Source of the DNA: Ectopseudomonas chengduensis
Lineage (GTDB): Bacteria > Pseudomonadota > Gammaproteobacteria > Pseudomonadales > Pseudomonadaceae
DNA: 64,000 nucleotides
Direction: 5' to 3'
Assembly (NCBI RefSeq): GCF_015712065.1
Contig: NZ_JACFYZ010000002.1
Span: 620,001 to 684,000 of the forward strand
The translations under genes and the position numbers were made by a program. Of the stretch, positions 7,534 to 17,325 are shown piece after piece (position 1 is the stretch's first letter; every line of letters begins with the position of its first letter). The notes below the pieces were generated by a model that saw nothing but the letters and a program-made list of their open reading frames with translations, was not told where the DNA came from and ran no database searches.

Positions 7534-9345
7534 TCAAAGGTATTGGGTTGCCAGTTGCACGCGGTTGCGACCTTCGGCCTTGGCCCGGTACATGGCGGCA
7601 TCAGCCAGGCGAATCAGCATGGTGGCATTGTCGGCGCCGCGGCTAAGGGCGATGCCGATGCTGGCGCCGACGCGTACGGCACGATCTTCCAGGTACATCG
7701 GCGTGTCCAGCCCTTCCAGCAGACGTTTGGCCAGGTCGTGCGCATCTTCGGCCGATTGCACGCTCTCGCAGATCACCACGAACTCGTCACCGCCGAGGCG
7801 CGCAGGCAGATCGGTATCGCGCACGTATTGCCGCAGGCGCTGCGCCACTTCGGCCAGTACCAGGTCGCCGTAGCCGTGGCCGTGCTTGTCGTTGATCGGC
7901 TTGAAACCGTCCAGGTCGATCAGCATCACGGCGAGCAGTTCGTTGCGGCGTTGGCTGCGCGCCAGTGCCTGCTCCAGGTGTTGCTGCAGGGCGGTGCGGT
8001 TGGCCAGGCCGGTCAGTGGGTCCTGCAGGGCCAGCTCACTGAGGCGCTGATTGGCCTGTTCCAGGGCCTGGGTGCGTTCGGTAACGCGCTTGGCGAGGAT
8101 CTGCTCGTTGAGCTGTAGCGCGGCTTCGCGTTGGCGCTTGAGCTCGTTGAAGCGTGCCGCCAGGGCAAAGGATAGCAGGATCATCTCCAGCCCCGAGCCG
8201 ATCTGCATGGCGTACAGGGTAAGGAAGTTCGACGGAATCAGGGCGAAGTTGCGTAGCGCCAGCAGCACCGCGCCGGTCAGCAGCATCAGCCAGGCCAGGG
8301 CGAACAGGCGAGCGCCGGGCACCCGGTAGCCAATGCAGACGAAGCTGGTGACCAGCAGCGTCAGGGTGGCGATCAGGCCGGTCAGCGACATCAGCTGCAG
8401 CGCGCGCTGCAGTGGCAGCAGCACACTGGCCAAGACGGCTGCACCGATGGCGATGGACAGCATCAGCAGGCCCTTGTCCCAGCGTGGCAGCCACTGGCGG
8501 GTGTCGAGAAAGCTGCGCGCAAACACCACCGACAGCAGTGCCGCCGTCGTCAGGCTGACCGGCAGCATGCGGTTGCTCCAGGGCGCGGCTTCGGACCACA
8601 GATACTGCGCGCCAAGACCATTGAGCGACAGCACGCTGAGGGCGAAGGCGAACATGAACAGCACGTAATTGAGGAAAGGCCGCTCGCGCAGGGCGAGAAA
8701 CAGCAGCAGGTTGTACAGCCCCAGGGCGATCAGCACGCCGAAGTAGATGGCATGCGCCAGGTAGCCGTTCTGGCTGTGCTGCTCGAAATCGCGCGAAGAC
8801 ATCAGCGCGCCGCTGAGGGTCATGCTGCCGCGCGAGTCGACGCGCAGGTACAGCGTGCGCTGCTCGCCGGGCTGCAGAGCGATCTCGAATACCGGGTTGC
8901 GATGGCCGACGCTGCGCTGCGCGTAGGGCACGGTGTCGCCGCTGCGCGACTCGCGCACGCCATCGGCGCCGATGTCGTACAGACGCACCTCGTCCAGCGA
9001 GGCGTAATTCAGTTCCAGGCGCCAGACGCGTGTTTGCTGGGCATCGGATTGCAGCGCCAGGCGCAGCCAGATCACCCCCGGCACATAGCCGAAGCTGAGG
9101 TCACGGCGGTTCAATGAGGGCTGGAAAGGGGCATCCGCAGCGCGAACGTCGTCCAGGCTCAGGGCGCTCTGGGGATCGGCGAGAAAGTCGACCAGGCCGT
9201 AGAGATCCTGTGCTGCGCTGCTGTCACCCAGGCGTGTGCTGGCGAGGGTGACCTGGCTGGCCAAAAGCAGACTGCACACCAGCAGCAGACCCGGCAACGA
9301 GACCAGGTAGGCGAGGGTGGTGTGTCGGTTGGCTGGCATGGGCAA
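7534..9345 (-). CDS. 7TMR-DISM diguanylate cyclase
   Basis: 603-residue membrane protein that should make c-di-GMP. Signal peptide about 1-36; periplasmic 7TMR-DISM extracellular domain about 45-180 (SFGYVPGVIWLRLAL, LYLRVDSRGSMTLSG); seven membrane helices about 190-395; a coiled coil (AKRVTERTQALEQANQRLSE); then GGDEF (LTGLANRTAL, then RLGGDEFVVI). The catalytic GGDEF is intact, and RDTD seven residues upstream of the RLGG Arg gives a normal inhibitory I-site. The 7TMR-DISM domain is thought to sense carbohydrate-type ligands. A Met two codons in (9339) is an alternative start. Confidence 0.92.
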   Translation of the reverse strand: MPMPANRHTTLAYLVSLPGLLLVCSLLLASQVTLASTRLGDSSAAQDLYGLVDFLADPQSALSLDDVRAADAPFQPSLNRRDLSFGYVPGVIWLRLALQSDAQQTRVWRLELNYASLDEVRLYDIGADGVRESRSGDTVPYAQRSVGHRNPVFEIALQPGEQRTLYLRVDSRGSMTLSGALMSSRDFEQHSQNGYLAHAIYFGVLIALGLYNLLLFLALRERPFLNYVLFMFAFALSVLSLNGLGAQYLWSEAAPWSNRMLPVSLTTAALLSVVFARSFLDTRQWLPRWDKGLLMLSIAIGAAVLASVLLPLQRALQLMSLTGLIATLTLLVTSFVCIGYRVPGARLFALAWLMLLTGAVLLALRNFALIPSNFLTLYAMQIGSGLEMILLSFALAARFNELKRQREAALQLNEQILAKRVTERTQALEQANQRLSELALQDPLTGLANRTALQQHLEQALARSQRRNELLAVMLIDLDGFKPINDKHGHGYGDLVLAEVAQRLRQYVRDTDLPARLGGDEFVVICESVQSAEDAHDLAKRLLEGLDTPMYLEDRAVRVGASIGIALSRGADNATMLIRLADAAMYRAKAEGRNRVQLATQYL

Positions 9346-9396
9346 GGCCTGGGAGCTAGGCGTCGTCAGATAGTGGCAGAAAGCCCCATGAGCCTG

Positions 9397-11568
9397 CTAG
9401 TGGCGATCCTTCTGCAGATGCGCGGCCAAGGTGCGCAGTGGCGCCAGCTGGCGGCAGATCAGCGCCAGTTGCGTCTGCACCAGACGTTGGCGTTCGTCGA
9501 CGTCGTCGGCAATCTGCTCCAGGCTTTGCGCCAGTGCCTGTTCTTCATCGCTGTGGATGGCCAGCGGCTGCTCGCCGCGCAGGCCGGTGGCGATTTCATC
9601 GAGGCTGCTCGCCAGCGCTTCGGCCTGTTCCAGCAATTGTGCCTGGGCCGCCTGCGGCAACTGCTCGCCACGATGGGCGCCGAGCCCGGAGAGATAGCTG
9701 AGCAGGGTGTGCGACAGCACCAGAAAGCGAAAGCCGAGGTCGGCGTCCTTACGGAAGTGGCCAGGCTCCATCAGCATGTTGCCGAGGGTGGTGGACAGTG
9801 CCGCGTCGGCGTTGTGCGCGTTGCGTCGGGCCAGGCGGTAGCCGAGGTCGTCACGCTTGCCGTGTGCGTACTGGGCGATGATCTGCCGCAGGTAGGCGCT
9901 GTTGCAGCTCAGTGTGTTCGCCAACATGCGCCCCAGGCGCCGACCCTGCCAGTCCGGCAGGATCAGGAACACCGCCAGCCCGGCCAGCATGCCGCCGAGC
10001 AGGGTGTCGACCAGGCGCGGCAGGAACAGGCCGTAGCCATCGCCGATCTGGTTGAAGCAGAACAGCACCAGCAGGGTGATCGCCGCCGTGGCCAGGGTGT
10101 AGCGCGTGCTACGTGTGGCGAAGAAGGCGACACCAGCGATCACGGCGAACAGGGCCTGGATGCGTGGGTCGGGGAACAGATCGATCAATGCCCAGCCCAA
10201 CCCCAAGCCGATCAGGGTACCGACGATGCGCTGCACCAGCTTGAGACGCGTGGCGCCGTAGTTCGGCTGACAGACGAACAGGGTGGTCAGCAGAATCCAG
10301 TAGCCCTGGGTCGGATGAATCAGGTGCAGCAGGCCATAACCGGCAGCCAGAGCAATCGACAGGCGCAGCGCGTGGCGAAACAGCAGCGAGGTGGGAGTCA
10401 GTTGCTGGCCGATGCGCTCGATGACCTCGCGCAACGAATGCGGTTCGCGATCCAGCAGGCTGCTGTCCTGCTCATCGGCCAGGGCGTCAGGGTTGCTGGC
10501 GCTGCCGAGCAGCAGGTCGAGGCTGGCGAGGTTGCCGGCCAGGGCGCCGAGCGAGCGCAGCAGGCGGCGCCAGGCTGGGTTGCTCTGCAGGTGCAGGTGG
10601 TCGAGCGAGGCATGCAGGTCTTCCAGGGCCTGGCTGCACAGCTCGCGGTATTCGAACGGCTGGCGCAACTCGATGGCGCTGCCGAGGCGCTGGCAGGCTT
10701 CGCCGTGCAGGCGCAGCAGACGCTGGCAGCGAAACAGCACATCGCTGTGGAAGAAGGCTTCGGCCAGTTCGTTGTAGGGGTAGTGCGACGAACTGGCGCG
10801 CTCGTGGATGTCCTGGGCGAGGAAGTACAGTTTCAGGTAGCGATTGACCTTGGGGCCCGGGCGACCGCCGCCAACCCGGTGCAGGATGATCTCCTTGGCT
10901 GCGTTGAGCGCTGACACCACGCGCCCGTTCTGCTGCGCCAGCTCCAAGCGGCGCTGCTCGATATCCAGCTGGCGCAGGGGTTCGAACAGGGCGGCCTTGA
11001 GCTTGAGGTACTTGCCCAGTTCGCGAAACAGCCGGGCCAGGCTCTGCTGCACCGGCTGATGGGCGAACAGGCCGTGCCAGATCACCGACAGCAGGCCGTA
11101 CCAGGCGGCGCCCGCCACCAGCAGCAACGGCTCCAGCCACAGGCCGGTAACGCCACCGCGTTGCTCGACGCCGATCATGCTGTACACGGCGAGAATCAGC
11201 GTACCCGAGCCCAGGGTGGCGAAACGTTCGCCGAGGGTGCCGAGCATGGTCAGGCAGAACGCCGACAGCGCCAGAGCGACGACGAACAGCCAGGGATAGG
11301 GAAAGAGGAATTCGACTGCGTAGGCCGCTGCGCTGAAGCAGACCAGGGTCACCAGTACCGCGCCGAGGCGGCCTTGCCAGCTGTCGTCGGTTTCGGTCAG
11401 GGCGCTGGCGATGATGCCGAGAAACAGCGGAATCAACCCATGCATCCAACCCTGCCACCAGCACAGCGCCAGGGCTCCGGCCAGGGCGATGAATACCCGC
11501 AGGCTGGCGCTGAACTTGTCCAGTGCCCAGAGGCGGCGCAGTGATTGGCGAAGGCGAGGTCGGGGCAT
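9397..11568 (-). CDS. yccS: YccS-type FUSC membrane transporter
   Basis: 723-residue inner-membrane protein with two blocks of about six membrane helices (about 22-150 and 395-520) separated by a cytoplasmic helical region, and a C-terminal soluble domain. This is the YccS/YhfK/AaeB-like fusaric-acid-resistance (FUSC) architecture. Motifs: HGLIPLFLGIIASALTETDD in helix 2 region and HPTQGYWILLTTLFVCQPNY in the second block. Thought to export aromatic or hydrophobic compounds; the substrate is unknown. Read divergently from the NfeD gene across 275 bases. Confidence 0.88.
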   Translation of the reverse strand: MPRPRLRQSLRRLWALDKFSASLRVFIALAGALALCWWQGWMHGLIPLFLGIIASALTETDDSWQGRLGAVLVTLVCFSAAAYAVEFLFPYPWLFVVALALSAFCLTMLGTLGERFATLGSGTLILAVYSMIGVEQRGGVTGLWLEPLLLVAGAAWYGLLSVIWHGLFAHQPVQQSLARLFRELGKYLKLKAALFEPLRQLDIEQRRLELAQQNGRVVSALNAAKEIILHRVGGGRPGPKVNRYLKLYFLAQDIHERASSSHYPYNELAEAFFHSDVLFRCQRLLRLHGEACQRLGSAIELRQPFEYRELCSQALEDLHASLDHLHLQSNPAWRRLLRSLGALAGNLASLDLLLGSASNPDALADEQDSSLLDREPHSLREVIERIGQQLTPTSLLFRHALRLSIALAAGYGLLHLIHPTQGYWILLTTLFVCQPNYGATRLKLVQRIVGTLIGLGLGWALIDLFPDPRIQALFAVIAGVAFFATRSTRYTLATAAITLLVLFCFNQIGDGYGLFLPRLVDTLLGGMLAGLAVFLILPDWQGRRLGRMLANTLSCNSAYLRQIIAQYAHGKRDDLGYRLARRNAHNADAALSTTLGNMLMEPGHFRKDADLGFRFLVLSHTLLSYLSGLGAHRGEQLPQAAQAQLLEQAEALASSLDEIATGLRGEQPLAIHSDEEQALAQSLEQIADDVDERQRLVQTQLALICRQLAPLRTLAAHLQKDRH

Positions 11569-11843
11569 AGGGAGTCTGGTCGAAAAAGATCTGAGCAGCC
11601 TACCGGAACTGGCCAGTCACTGGGTATCTGTCTGCCGGCAATCTGTTTGGCCTGGCGCCTTTTGCGATTTCGTCGTCCGTCTCGCGGAAAAGTCCGCTCC
11701 TGCAGCGAGCAACTGCTGGCGCACCCGTACATCCCCTGTAGCACATCCGCCAGCCCTGTCGCGGGACCCGCTGGGGCATGGACTATGCTCAATAAAGGCC
11801 CTCCGCCACCTGTCCGGTATCACTGGGGGCCTGGGAGTCGAAC

Positions 11844-13229
11844 GTGTTGCCTGGCTGGTTGCGTCTGTGTCTGTGTGCTCTGATCCTCTGCGGTTCGGTG
11901 GGGGCGAGTGCGGCGCCGGGCGCGGTGGTGCGCTTGCAGGTGGATGGGGTGATCGGCCCGGCCAGTGCCGACTACCTGGTGCGCGGCCTGGCCAAGGCGG
12001 TGGACGAGGGCGCGCAACTGGTGCTGATCGAGATCGACACCCCAGGCGGCCTGGACACCTCCATGCGCGCGATCATCAAGGCGATCCTCGCCAGCCCGAT
12101 TCCGGTGGCCAGTTACGTCGCCCCCGGTGGCGCGCGGGCGGCCAGCGCCGGCACCTACATCCTCTACGCCAGCCATGTCGCTGCCATGGCGCCGGGGACC
12201 AACCTCGGCGCCGCCACACCGGTGGCCATCGGCATGCCCGGTACGCCGAGTAAGCCGCCGGGCGAGGGCAAGGGCGAGGCGGGCAAGGACGGCGCGGCCG
12301 AGCAGAGCCCCACCGACGCCATGACCGCCAAGCAGGTCAATGACGCGGCGGCCTACATTCGCGGTCTGGCGAATATGCGCGGGCGCAATGCCGAGTGGGC
12401 TGAACAGGCAGTGCGCGAGGCGGTCAGCCTGTCCGCCGAAGAGGCGCTGGAGCAGAAGGTGATCGACTATCTGGCGACGGACCTGAGCGACCTGCTGCGC
12501 CAGCTGGACGGCAAGACCCTGCAAGCTGCAGGCGTCGAAGTCACCCTGGCTACCGCCGGTGCGCCCTTGATCAGCCATGCGCCGGACTGGCGCACTCGCC
12601 TGCTGGCGGTGATCACCAACCCCAGCGTGGCGCTGATTCTGATGATGATCGGTGTCTACGGCCTGTTCTTCGAGTTCTCCAATCCCGGCAGCGGCGTCGG
12701 TGGTGTGCTCGGCGGCATCAGTCTGGTGCTCGCGCTCTACGCCCTGCAACTGCTACCGGTGAACTATGCGGGGGTGGCGTTGATCCTGCTCGGCATTGCC
12801 TTCATCACTGCCGAAGCCTTCCTGCCCAGCTTCGGCGTACTCGGCATCGGCGGGGTGGTGGCGTTCGTCTTCGGCGGGCTGATCCTGATCGACACCGACG
12901 TGCCGGGCTTCGGCATCCCGCTGGCGCTGATCGTCACCCTGGCGCTGACCAGCGCCGGGCTGATCCTGGCCATCCTCGGCATGGCGGTTAAGGCCAGGCG
13001 GCGCCAGCAGGTGGCCGGCGACAGCGGCCTGGTCGGCAGCCTGGTGGCGGTCGCCGCGGTGCAGGCCGAGGATCCTTGCAGCGGCTGGGTGGCGCTGCAG
13101 GGCGAACGCTGGCAGGTGCAGGGCCGCGAGCCGCTGCGGCCCGGGCAGCGGGTGCGGGTGACGGCGCGCCAGGGCGTGCAACTGCAGGTCAGCGCGGTGG
13201 ATGAACCGCCGCCCCAAGGAGGTCACTGA
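11844..13229 (+). CDS. NfeD-family membrane serine protease (long form)
   Basis: 461 residues: signal peptide (about 1-24), ClpP-like protease domain (about 27-235), four or five membrane helices (about 250-390) and a C-terminal NfeD OB-fold (about 400-455). By comparison with the archaeal 1510-N protease, the nucleophile is Ser101 in ARAASAGTY and the general base Lys163 in TAKQVND. A Gly/Lys/Pro-rich stretch at about 134-150 interrupts the protease domain. GTG start after GGGAG. The stop overlaps the slipin start by 1 nt; NfeD proteases are known to cleave partner stomatin/slipins, so the pair is a functional unit. Confidence 0.93.
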   Translation: MLPGWLRLCLCALILCGSVGASAAPGAVVRLQVDGVIGPASADYLVRGLAKAVDEGAQLVLIEIDTPGGLDTSMRAIIKAILASPIPVASYVAPGGARAASAGTYILYASHVAAMAPGTNLGAATPVAIGMPGTPSKPPGEGKGEAGKDGAAEQSPTDAMTAKQVNDAAAYIRGLANMRGRNAEWAEQAVREAVSLSAEEALEQKVIDYLATDLSDLLRQLDGKTLQAAGVEVTLATAGAPLISHAPDWRTRLLAVITNPSVALILMMIGVYGLFFEFSNPGSGVGGVLGGISLVLALYALQLLPVNYAGVALILLGIAFITAEAFLPSFGVLGIGGVVAFVFGGLILIDTDVPGFGIPLALIVTLALTSAGLILAILGMAVKARRRQQVAGDSGLVGSLVAVAAVQAEDPCSGWVALQGERWQVQGREPLRPGQRVRVTARQGVQLQVSAVDEPPPQGGH

Positions 13230-13990
13230 TGGGTTTCGAACTGAGTTTTCTCTCGCTGACGATCATCGTCCTGGCCCTGCTCGCCTCGGCCTTTCGCATC
13301 CTGCGCGAGTACGAGCGCGGCGTGGTGTTCCAGCTCGGCCGCTTCTGGCGGGTCAAGGGCCCGGGGCTGATCCTGGTGGTGCCCGGCTTGCAGCAGATGG
13401 TGCGGGTGGACCTGCGCACCATAGTGCTGGACGTGCCGACCCAGGACGTGATCTCCCGCGACAACGTCTCGGTCAAGGTCAACGCGGTGGTCTACTTTCG
13501 CGTGCTCGACGCGCAGAAGGCGATCATCCAGGTCGAGGATTACCACGTCGCCACCAGCCAGCTGGCGCAGACCACATTGCGCGCGGTGCTCGGCAAGCAC
13601 GAGCTGGACGAGATGCTCGCCGAGCGCGAGCGGCTCAACCTCGACATCCAGCAGGTGCTCGACGCGCAGACCGACGCCTGGGGCATCAAGGTGGCCAACG
13701 TCGAGATCAAGCACGTCGACCTCGACGAGTCGATGATCCGCGCCATCGCCAAGCAGGCCGAGGCCGAGCGCGAGCGGCGGGCCAAGGTGATCCACGCCGA
13801 GGGCGAGCTGCAGGCCTCGGAAAAGCTCATGCAGGCCGCCGAGATGCTCGGCCGCCAGTCCGGCGCCATGCAGCTGCGCTATATGCAGACGCTGAGCAAT
13901 ATCGCCAGTGACAAGAGCTCGACCATCGTCTTTCCGCTACCGGTGGAGTTGTTGCGCGGCATCGTCGACCTGAAGGAGCCCAAGGCTTGA
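13229..13990 (+). CDS. Slipin (stomatin/prohibitin family)
   Basis: 253-residue SPFH protein: one N-terminal hydrophobic segment (about 4-22), SPFH/Band-7 domain from [14 protein letters not shown] to about 180, then a charged helix ([19 protein letters not shown]) and a hydrophobic Val/Ile-containing end. Stomatin-like proteins form membrane microdomain oligomers and are substrates or partners of NfeD. The start ATG overlaps the nfeD stop (TGATG), giving translational coupling. Confidence 0.95.
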   Translation: MGFELSFLSLTIIVLALLASAFRILREYERGVVFQLGRFWRVKGPGLILVVPGLQQMVRVDLRTIVLDVPTQDVISRDNVSVKVNAVVYFRVLDAQKAIIQVEDYHVATSQLAQTTLRAVLGKHELDEMLAERERLNLDIQQVLDAQTDAWGIKVANVEIKHVDLDESMIRAIAKQAEAERERRAKVIHAEGELQASEKLMQAAEMLGRQSGAMQLRYMQTLSNIASDKSSTIVFPLPVELLRGIVDLKEPKA

Positions 13991-14014
13991 ATTTAGAACT
14001 GATCGGTTCTAAAT
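13991..14014. promoter_or_regulatory. TetR operator, copy 1
   Basis: Arms ATTTAGAAC (13991-13999) and GTTCTAAAT (14006-14014) form a perfect inverted repeat centred on GATC. It ends 7 nt before the ATG of the TetR gene, the position expected for autorepression. A related copy precedes the downstream GST gene. Confidence 0.75.
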
Positions 14015-14021
14015 TGCGCAC

Positions 14022-14618
14022 ATGACGACACGTGGACGCCCCAAGAGCTTCTGCCCGGACCGGGCCCTGGAAAACGCCATGCAGCTGTTCTGGCAACGCG
14101 GTTATGAAGCCGCGTCGCTGCAGGACCTGCAGGCGGCCACCGGGTTGTCCAAGAGCAGCCTGTATCAAACCTACCCGAGCAAGCAGGCCTGGTTCGTCGC
14201 TGCCTTCAGCCGCTACGTAGCGCAGCGCCGAGCCTTGTTGCTGGAGCAGCTTGACGCCAGTGCCTCGCCGCTCGCTTTCATCCGCGAGCGCCTGCTCAGT
14301 GTGCTCGAAGATGATGGCCCTGACGGCGTGCCGCGTGGCTGCATGCTGGTCAACGTGGCCAATGAATTCTCCTTGTCGGAGCCGGCGCTGGTGCCGGTTC
14401 TGCGACAGGCCACCGCGGGTATCTGCCAGGTCTTCGAACAGGCGCTCGAACGCGCCGTGGCCTGCGGGGAGTTGAGCAACGGCAGGGACCTCGCGGCTCG
14501 CGCCAGTTATCTGCAATGTGTGATGAGCGGGCTGCGCACCCAGGTGAAATCCGCAGTGCCTGCGGATTCGATCCGCGCCACCGTTACAGTGGTGATGACC
14601 AGCCTGGACTGCACCTGA
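14022..14618 (+). CDS. TetR/AcrR-family regulator
   Basis: 198 residues. The N-terminal helix-turn-helix (about 13-55) reads ALENAMQLFWQRGYEAASLQ then LSKSSLYQTYPSKQAWF, a typical TetR DNA-binding domain; the C-terminal part (about 80-195) resembles the YcdC/AefR-type C-terminal ligand domain, with RGCMLVNVANEF. It begins 7 nt after a palindromic operator and is followed by two glutathione transferase genes, the first of which carries a second operator copy. It is therefore probably an autoregulated repressor of electrophile/oxidant-detoxifying genes; the inducer is unknown. Confidence 0.9.
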   Translation: MTTRGRPKSFCPDRALENAMQLFWQRGYEAASLQDLQAATGLSKSSLYQTYPSKQAWFVAAFSRYVAQRRALLLEQLDASASPLAFIRERLLSVLEDDGPDGVPRGCMLVNVANEFSLSEPALVPVLRQATAGICQVFEQALERAVACGELSNGRDLAARASYLQCVMSGLRTQVKSAVPADSIRATVTVVMTSLDCT

Positions 14619-14650
14619 GCAATCCGGCGCTGGTCTTTGTTCGCTTGATT

Positions 14651-14671
14651 CCGGACTGATCGGTTTTTAAT
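14651..14671. promoter_or_regulatory. TetR operator, copy 2
   Basis: GACTGATCGGTTTTTAAT shares the core ACTGATCGGTT and the right arm trend (TTTTTAAT versus TTCTAAAT) with copy 1 at 13991-14014. The left arm is degenerate. It lies 10 nt before the GST start codon. Confidence 0.6.
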
Positions 14672-14680
14672 GGGGGTGAT

Positions 14681-15382
14681 ATGCGGGAATTGTTCGAGTT
14701 ATGCGGCGCCGATCCTGAGCTGGTGTTCTCGCCTTACTGCTGGCGCGTACGTCTGGCGCTGGCGCACAAGGGACTGGACTGGCAGAGCCGGCCGACACGT
14801 TTCACTGACAAGGATTTGATCGCTTTTTCCGGACAGAAACTGGTGCCGGTGCTGATCGACGAAGGTGAAACGGTGCATGACAGTCTGGCGATCTTCGCCC
14901 ACCTCGATCAGCGTTATCCACAACGTCCCTTGCTCGGTGGCGCGCTGGCTGCCGAGCGCGCCCGCCTGGTCGAGCGCCTGAGCTTTCATATGGTGCGTGT
15001 GCCGCTGTTGAAGTTGCTGATTCCGCGGGTCTGGCAGGTGATCGACCCGGCCGACCGCGAGTATTTCCGCAGTAGCCGGGAGAAGGCGCTGGGCATGAGC
15101 CTGGAGGCGTTCGCCGATCCGCAGGGCGGTGAGCGGTCGTTCCGTGAAGGCGTGGCGCCGCTGGAAATGTGGCTGCGTGATCAGCCCTTCCTCGAAGGCC
15201 ATGCCCCTGGCGGCTGTGACTACCTGCTGGCTGGCATGTTGTTCTGGGCCTGGTGCCTGGGCGCGCAACCCTGGGCCGAGGATTCGGCGCTGGGCGCCTG
15301 GTTCGCGCGCATCCTGCAGACGTATGAAGCGACTCACGGCCCGGTCAAGCGGGCCGCGATCCACGTGGAGGAAAACCAATGA
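14681..15382 (+). CDS. Glutathione S-transferase family protein
   Basis: 233 residues. N-terminal thioredoxin-like GST domain (about 5-80) with SPYCWRVRLALAHKGLDWQ, the cis-Pro segment KLVPVLID and HDSLAIFAHLDQRYP; C-terminal helical domain follows. The SPYCWR motif places the catalytic Ser/Cys at residues 17-19, similar to LigE/F-like or omega-type GSTs. A TetR-type operator copy lies just upstream, and the stop overlaps the next GST start (ATGA), so the two are co-translated. Substrate unknown. Confidence 0.88.
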   Translation: MRELFELCGADPELVFSPYCWRVRLALAHKGLDWQSRPTRFTDKDLIAFSGQKLVPVLIDEGETVHDSLAIFAHLDQRYPQRPLLGGALAAERARLVERLSFHMVRVPLLKLLIPRVWQVIDPADREYFRSSREKALGMSLEAFADPQGGERSFREGVAPLEMWLRDQPFLEGHAPGGCDYLLAGMLFWAWCLGAQPWAEDSALGAWFARILQTYEATHGPVKRAAIHVEENQ

Positions 15383-16062
15383 TCGACCTGTACTACTGGA
15401 CCACGCCCAACGGCCACAAGGTCAGCATCTTTCTCGAGGAGGCCGGGCTCGACTACCGCATCGTTCCGGTGCATATCGGCAAGGGCGAGCAGTTCGCGCC
15501 GGAGTTTCTCAAGATCGCACCGAACAACCGCATTCCGGCCATCGTCGATCATGCGCCGGCCGATGGCGGTGAGCCCATCGCCCTGTTCGAGTCCGGGGCG
15601 ATTCTCGAGTACCTGGCCGACAAGAGCGGGCAGTTCCTGCCGCGCGAGACACGCGCGCGTTTCACCGTGCTGCAGTGGCTGTACTGGCAGATGGGCGGCG
15701 TTGGCCCGATGGCAGGGCAGAACCATCACTTCGTGCGCTACGCGCCGGAGCCGATTCCGTATGCCATCGATCGCTACGTGAAGGAAACCGCGCGCCTCTA
15801 CGGCGTGCTGGACCACCAGCTGGCCGAGCGCGACTACGTGGCGGGCGATTATTCCATCGCCGACATGGCCATCTACCCCTGGGCCAAGCTGTGGAAGATG
15901 CAGCAACAGAAACTGGAGGACTTCCCCAGCATGGCCGCCTGGCTCGAACGCATCGATGCACGCCCTGCGGTGCAGCGTGCCTACGCGCTGGTAGAACAGG
16001 TGAACGCCGATCCGCAGGCCTTGCTCACCGCAGAGGCGCGGCGCCTGCTGTTCGGGCAGTGA
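15379..16062 (+). CDS. YfcG/YghU-type glutathione transferase (disulfide reductase)
   Basis: 227 residues of the nu-class (YfcG) GST family: YYWTTPNGHKVSIFLEEAGL at the N-terminus, with the Thr-Pro-Asn that binds glutathione sulfur, then APNNRIPAIVD and FESGAILEYLADKSG; helical C-terminal domain with QWLYWQMGGVGPM. E. coli YfcG has glutathione-dependent disulfide-bond oxidoreductase activity. Start overlaps the previous GST by 4 nt (ATGA). Confidence 0.92.
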   Translation: MIDLYYWTTPNGHKVSIFLEEAGLDYRIVPVHIGKGEQFAPEFLKIAPNNRIPAIVDHAPADGGEPIALFESGAILEYLADKSGQFLPRETRARFTVLQWLYWQMGGVGPMAGQNHHFVRYAPEPIPYAIDRYVKETARLYGVLDHQLAERDYVAGDYSIADMAIYPWAKLWKMQQQKLEDFPSMAAWLERIDARPAVQRAYALVEQVNADPQALLTAEARRLLFGQ

Positions 16063-16092
16063 CGGACGGGCGAAATTTCTCATGGAATTTCC

Positions 16093-16108
16093 TGTGAGCT
16101 GGCTCACG
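16093..16108 (+). promoter_or_regulatory. CRP/Vfr-like site upstream of ald
   Basis: TGTGAGCTGGCTCACG has the CRP-family layout TGTGA-N6-TCAC(A/G), with a perfect inverted core GTGAGC/GCTCAC. It lies 46 nt before the chosen ald ATG. Vfr is the Pseudomonas CRP homologue. The hairpin potential could also serve as a weak terminator for the GST genes, but no T-run follows. Confidence 0.5.
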
Positions 16109-16154
16109 CTTTCCTAGACTTCAGACTGTTGGCCCGCAATGGTTGGAGATGGTT

Positions 16155-17279
16155 ATGCGAATCGGCGTACCCAAGGAAATCAAGAACCACGAGTACCGAG
16201 TCGGCCTCACGCCACAGTCGGTGGCCGAGCTGACGGCGCTCGGCCATGAGGTCTGGATCGAGACCCATGCCGGTGCCGCTGTCGGTTTCGCCGACGAGGA
16301 TTACCTCGAGGCGGGCGCACAGATCGCCAGCAGTTCGTCCGAGGTGTTCCAGCAGGGGCAGTTGATCGTCAAGGTCAAGGAGCCTCTGGCGGTGGAGCGC
16401 GCCAGGTTGCGAGCCCACCACACGCTGTTCACCTACCTGCACCTGGCGCCGGATCGGGCGCAGACCGAAGAGCTGATGGCCGGCGGTGCCACCTGCATCG
16501 CCTACGAGACGGTGACCGATGCGCAGGGCCGCCTGCCTTTGTTGGCGCCGATGTCGGAAGTGGCCGGGCGCATGTCGATCCAGGCCGGCGCCGGCTGCCT
16601 GGAAAAGGCCCGCGGCGGGCGTGGCGTATTGCTGGGTGGCGTACCAGGTGTGGCGCCGGGCAAGGTGGTGATTCTCGGCGGCGGCGTGGTCGGCAGTCAT
16701 GCCCTGGCCATGGCAGTCGGCCTCGGTGCCGATGTCACGGTGTTGGACAAGAGCGTCGACGCGCTACGCCGGCTCGATGCCCAGTACGGCAATCGCATCA
16801 CCACGCTCTACTCCACTCGCGCGGCGGTGCGCGAGCAGGTGTTGGCGGCCGATCTGGTGATTGGTGGGGTGCTGATTCCCGGAGCTGCCGCGCCCAAGCT
16901 GATCACTGCGGACATGGTGCGGCAGATGAAGGCCGGCGCTGTGTTGGTGGATGTCGCCATCGACCAGGGCGGATGCGCCGAGACTTCCCGCGCCACTACC
17001 CATGCCGAGCCCACCTATGTGGTCGATGATGTGGTGCACTATTGCGTGGCCAACATGCCCGGCGCGGTGGCACGCACCTCGACCCTGGCGCTGAACAACG
17101 CGACCCTGCCGTTCGTCGTGGCGCTCGCCCAGAAGGGCACACGCCGCGCCTTGCAGGATGATGTGCATCTGCTGAACGGGCTCAACGTGGCCAGGGGTGT
17201 GATCACCTGCGGTAGCGTGGCCGAGGCCCACGGCTTGCCCTTTCAATCGGCCGCCGGGGTGCTGGAACATCTGTCGTAG
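16155..17279 (+). CDS. ald: Alanine dehydrogenase
   Basis: NAD-dependent enzyme interconverting alanine with pyruvate and ammonia. 374 residues, the usual length. N-terminal [20 protein letters not shown]; catalytic Lys in VKVKEPL (about 72-78) and catalytic His in TYLHLAPD (about 94-101); Rossmann [18 protein letters not shown] near 173. ATG at 16155 is preferred over TTG at 16143 and ATG at 16149: GGAG lies 6 nt upstream and the protein then begins exactly as the family does. A CRP/Vfr-like palindrome lies upstream. Confidence 0.96.
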   Translation: MRIGVPKEIKNHEYRVGLTPQSVAELTALGHEVWIETHAGAAVGFADEDYLEAGAQIASSSSEVFQQGQLIVKVKEPLAVERARLRAHHTLFTYLHLAPDRAQTEELMAGGATCIAYETVTDAQGRLPLLAPMSEVAGRMSIQAGAGCLEKARGGRGVLLGGVPGVAPGKVVILGGGVVGSHALAMAVGLGADVTVLDKSVDALRRLDAQYGNRITTLYSTRAAVREQVLAADLVIGGVLIPGAAAPKLITADMVRQMKAGAVLVDVAIDQGGCAETSRATTHAEPTYVVDDVVHYCVANMPGAVARTSTLALNNATLPFVVALAQKGTRRALQDDVHLLNGLNVARGVITCGSVAEAHGLPFQSAAGVLEHLS

Positions 17280-17325
17280 GGTATTGCGGTGGCCGCCTGG
17301 GCCGCGCGCTACGGAGGAAAAGACC

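Noticed and set aside
9322..10914. 530-codon open frame opposite yccS
   Set aside because: Gln/Ala/Gly-rich antisense shadow; yccS on the other strand has clear family motifs.
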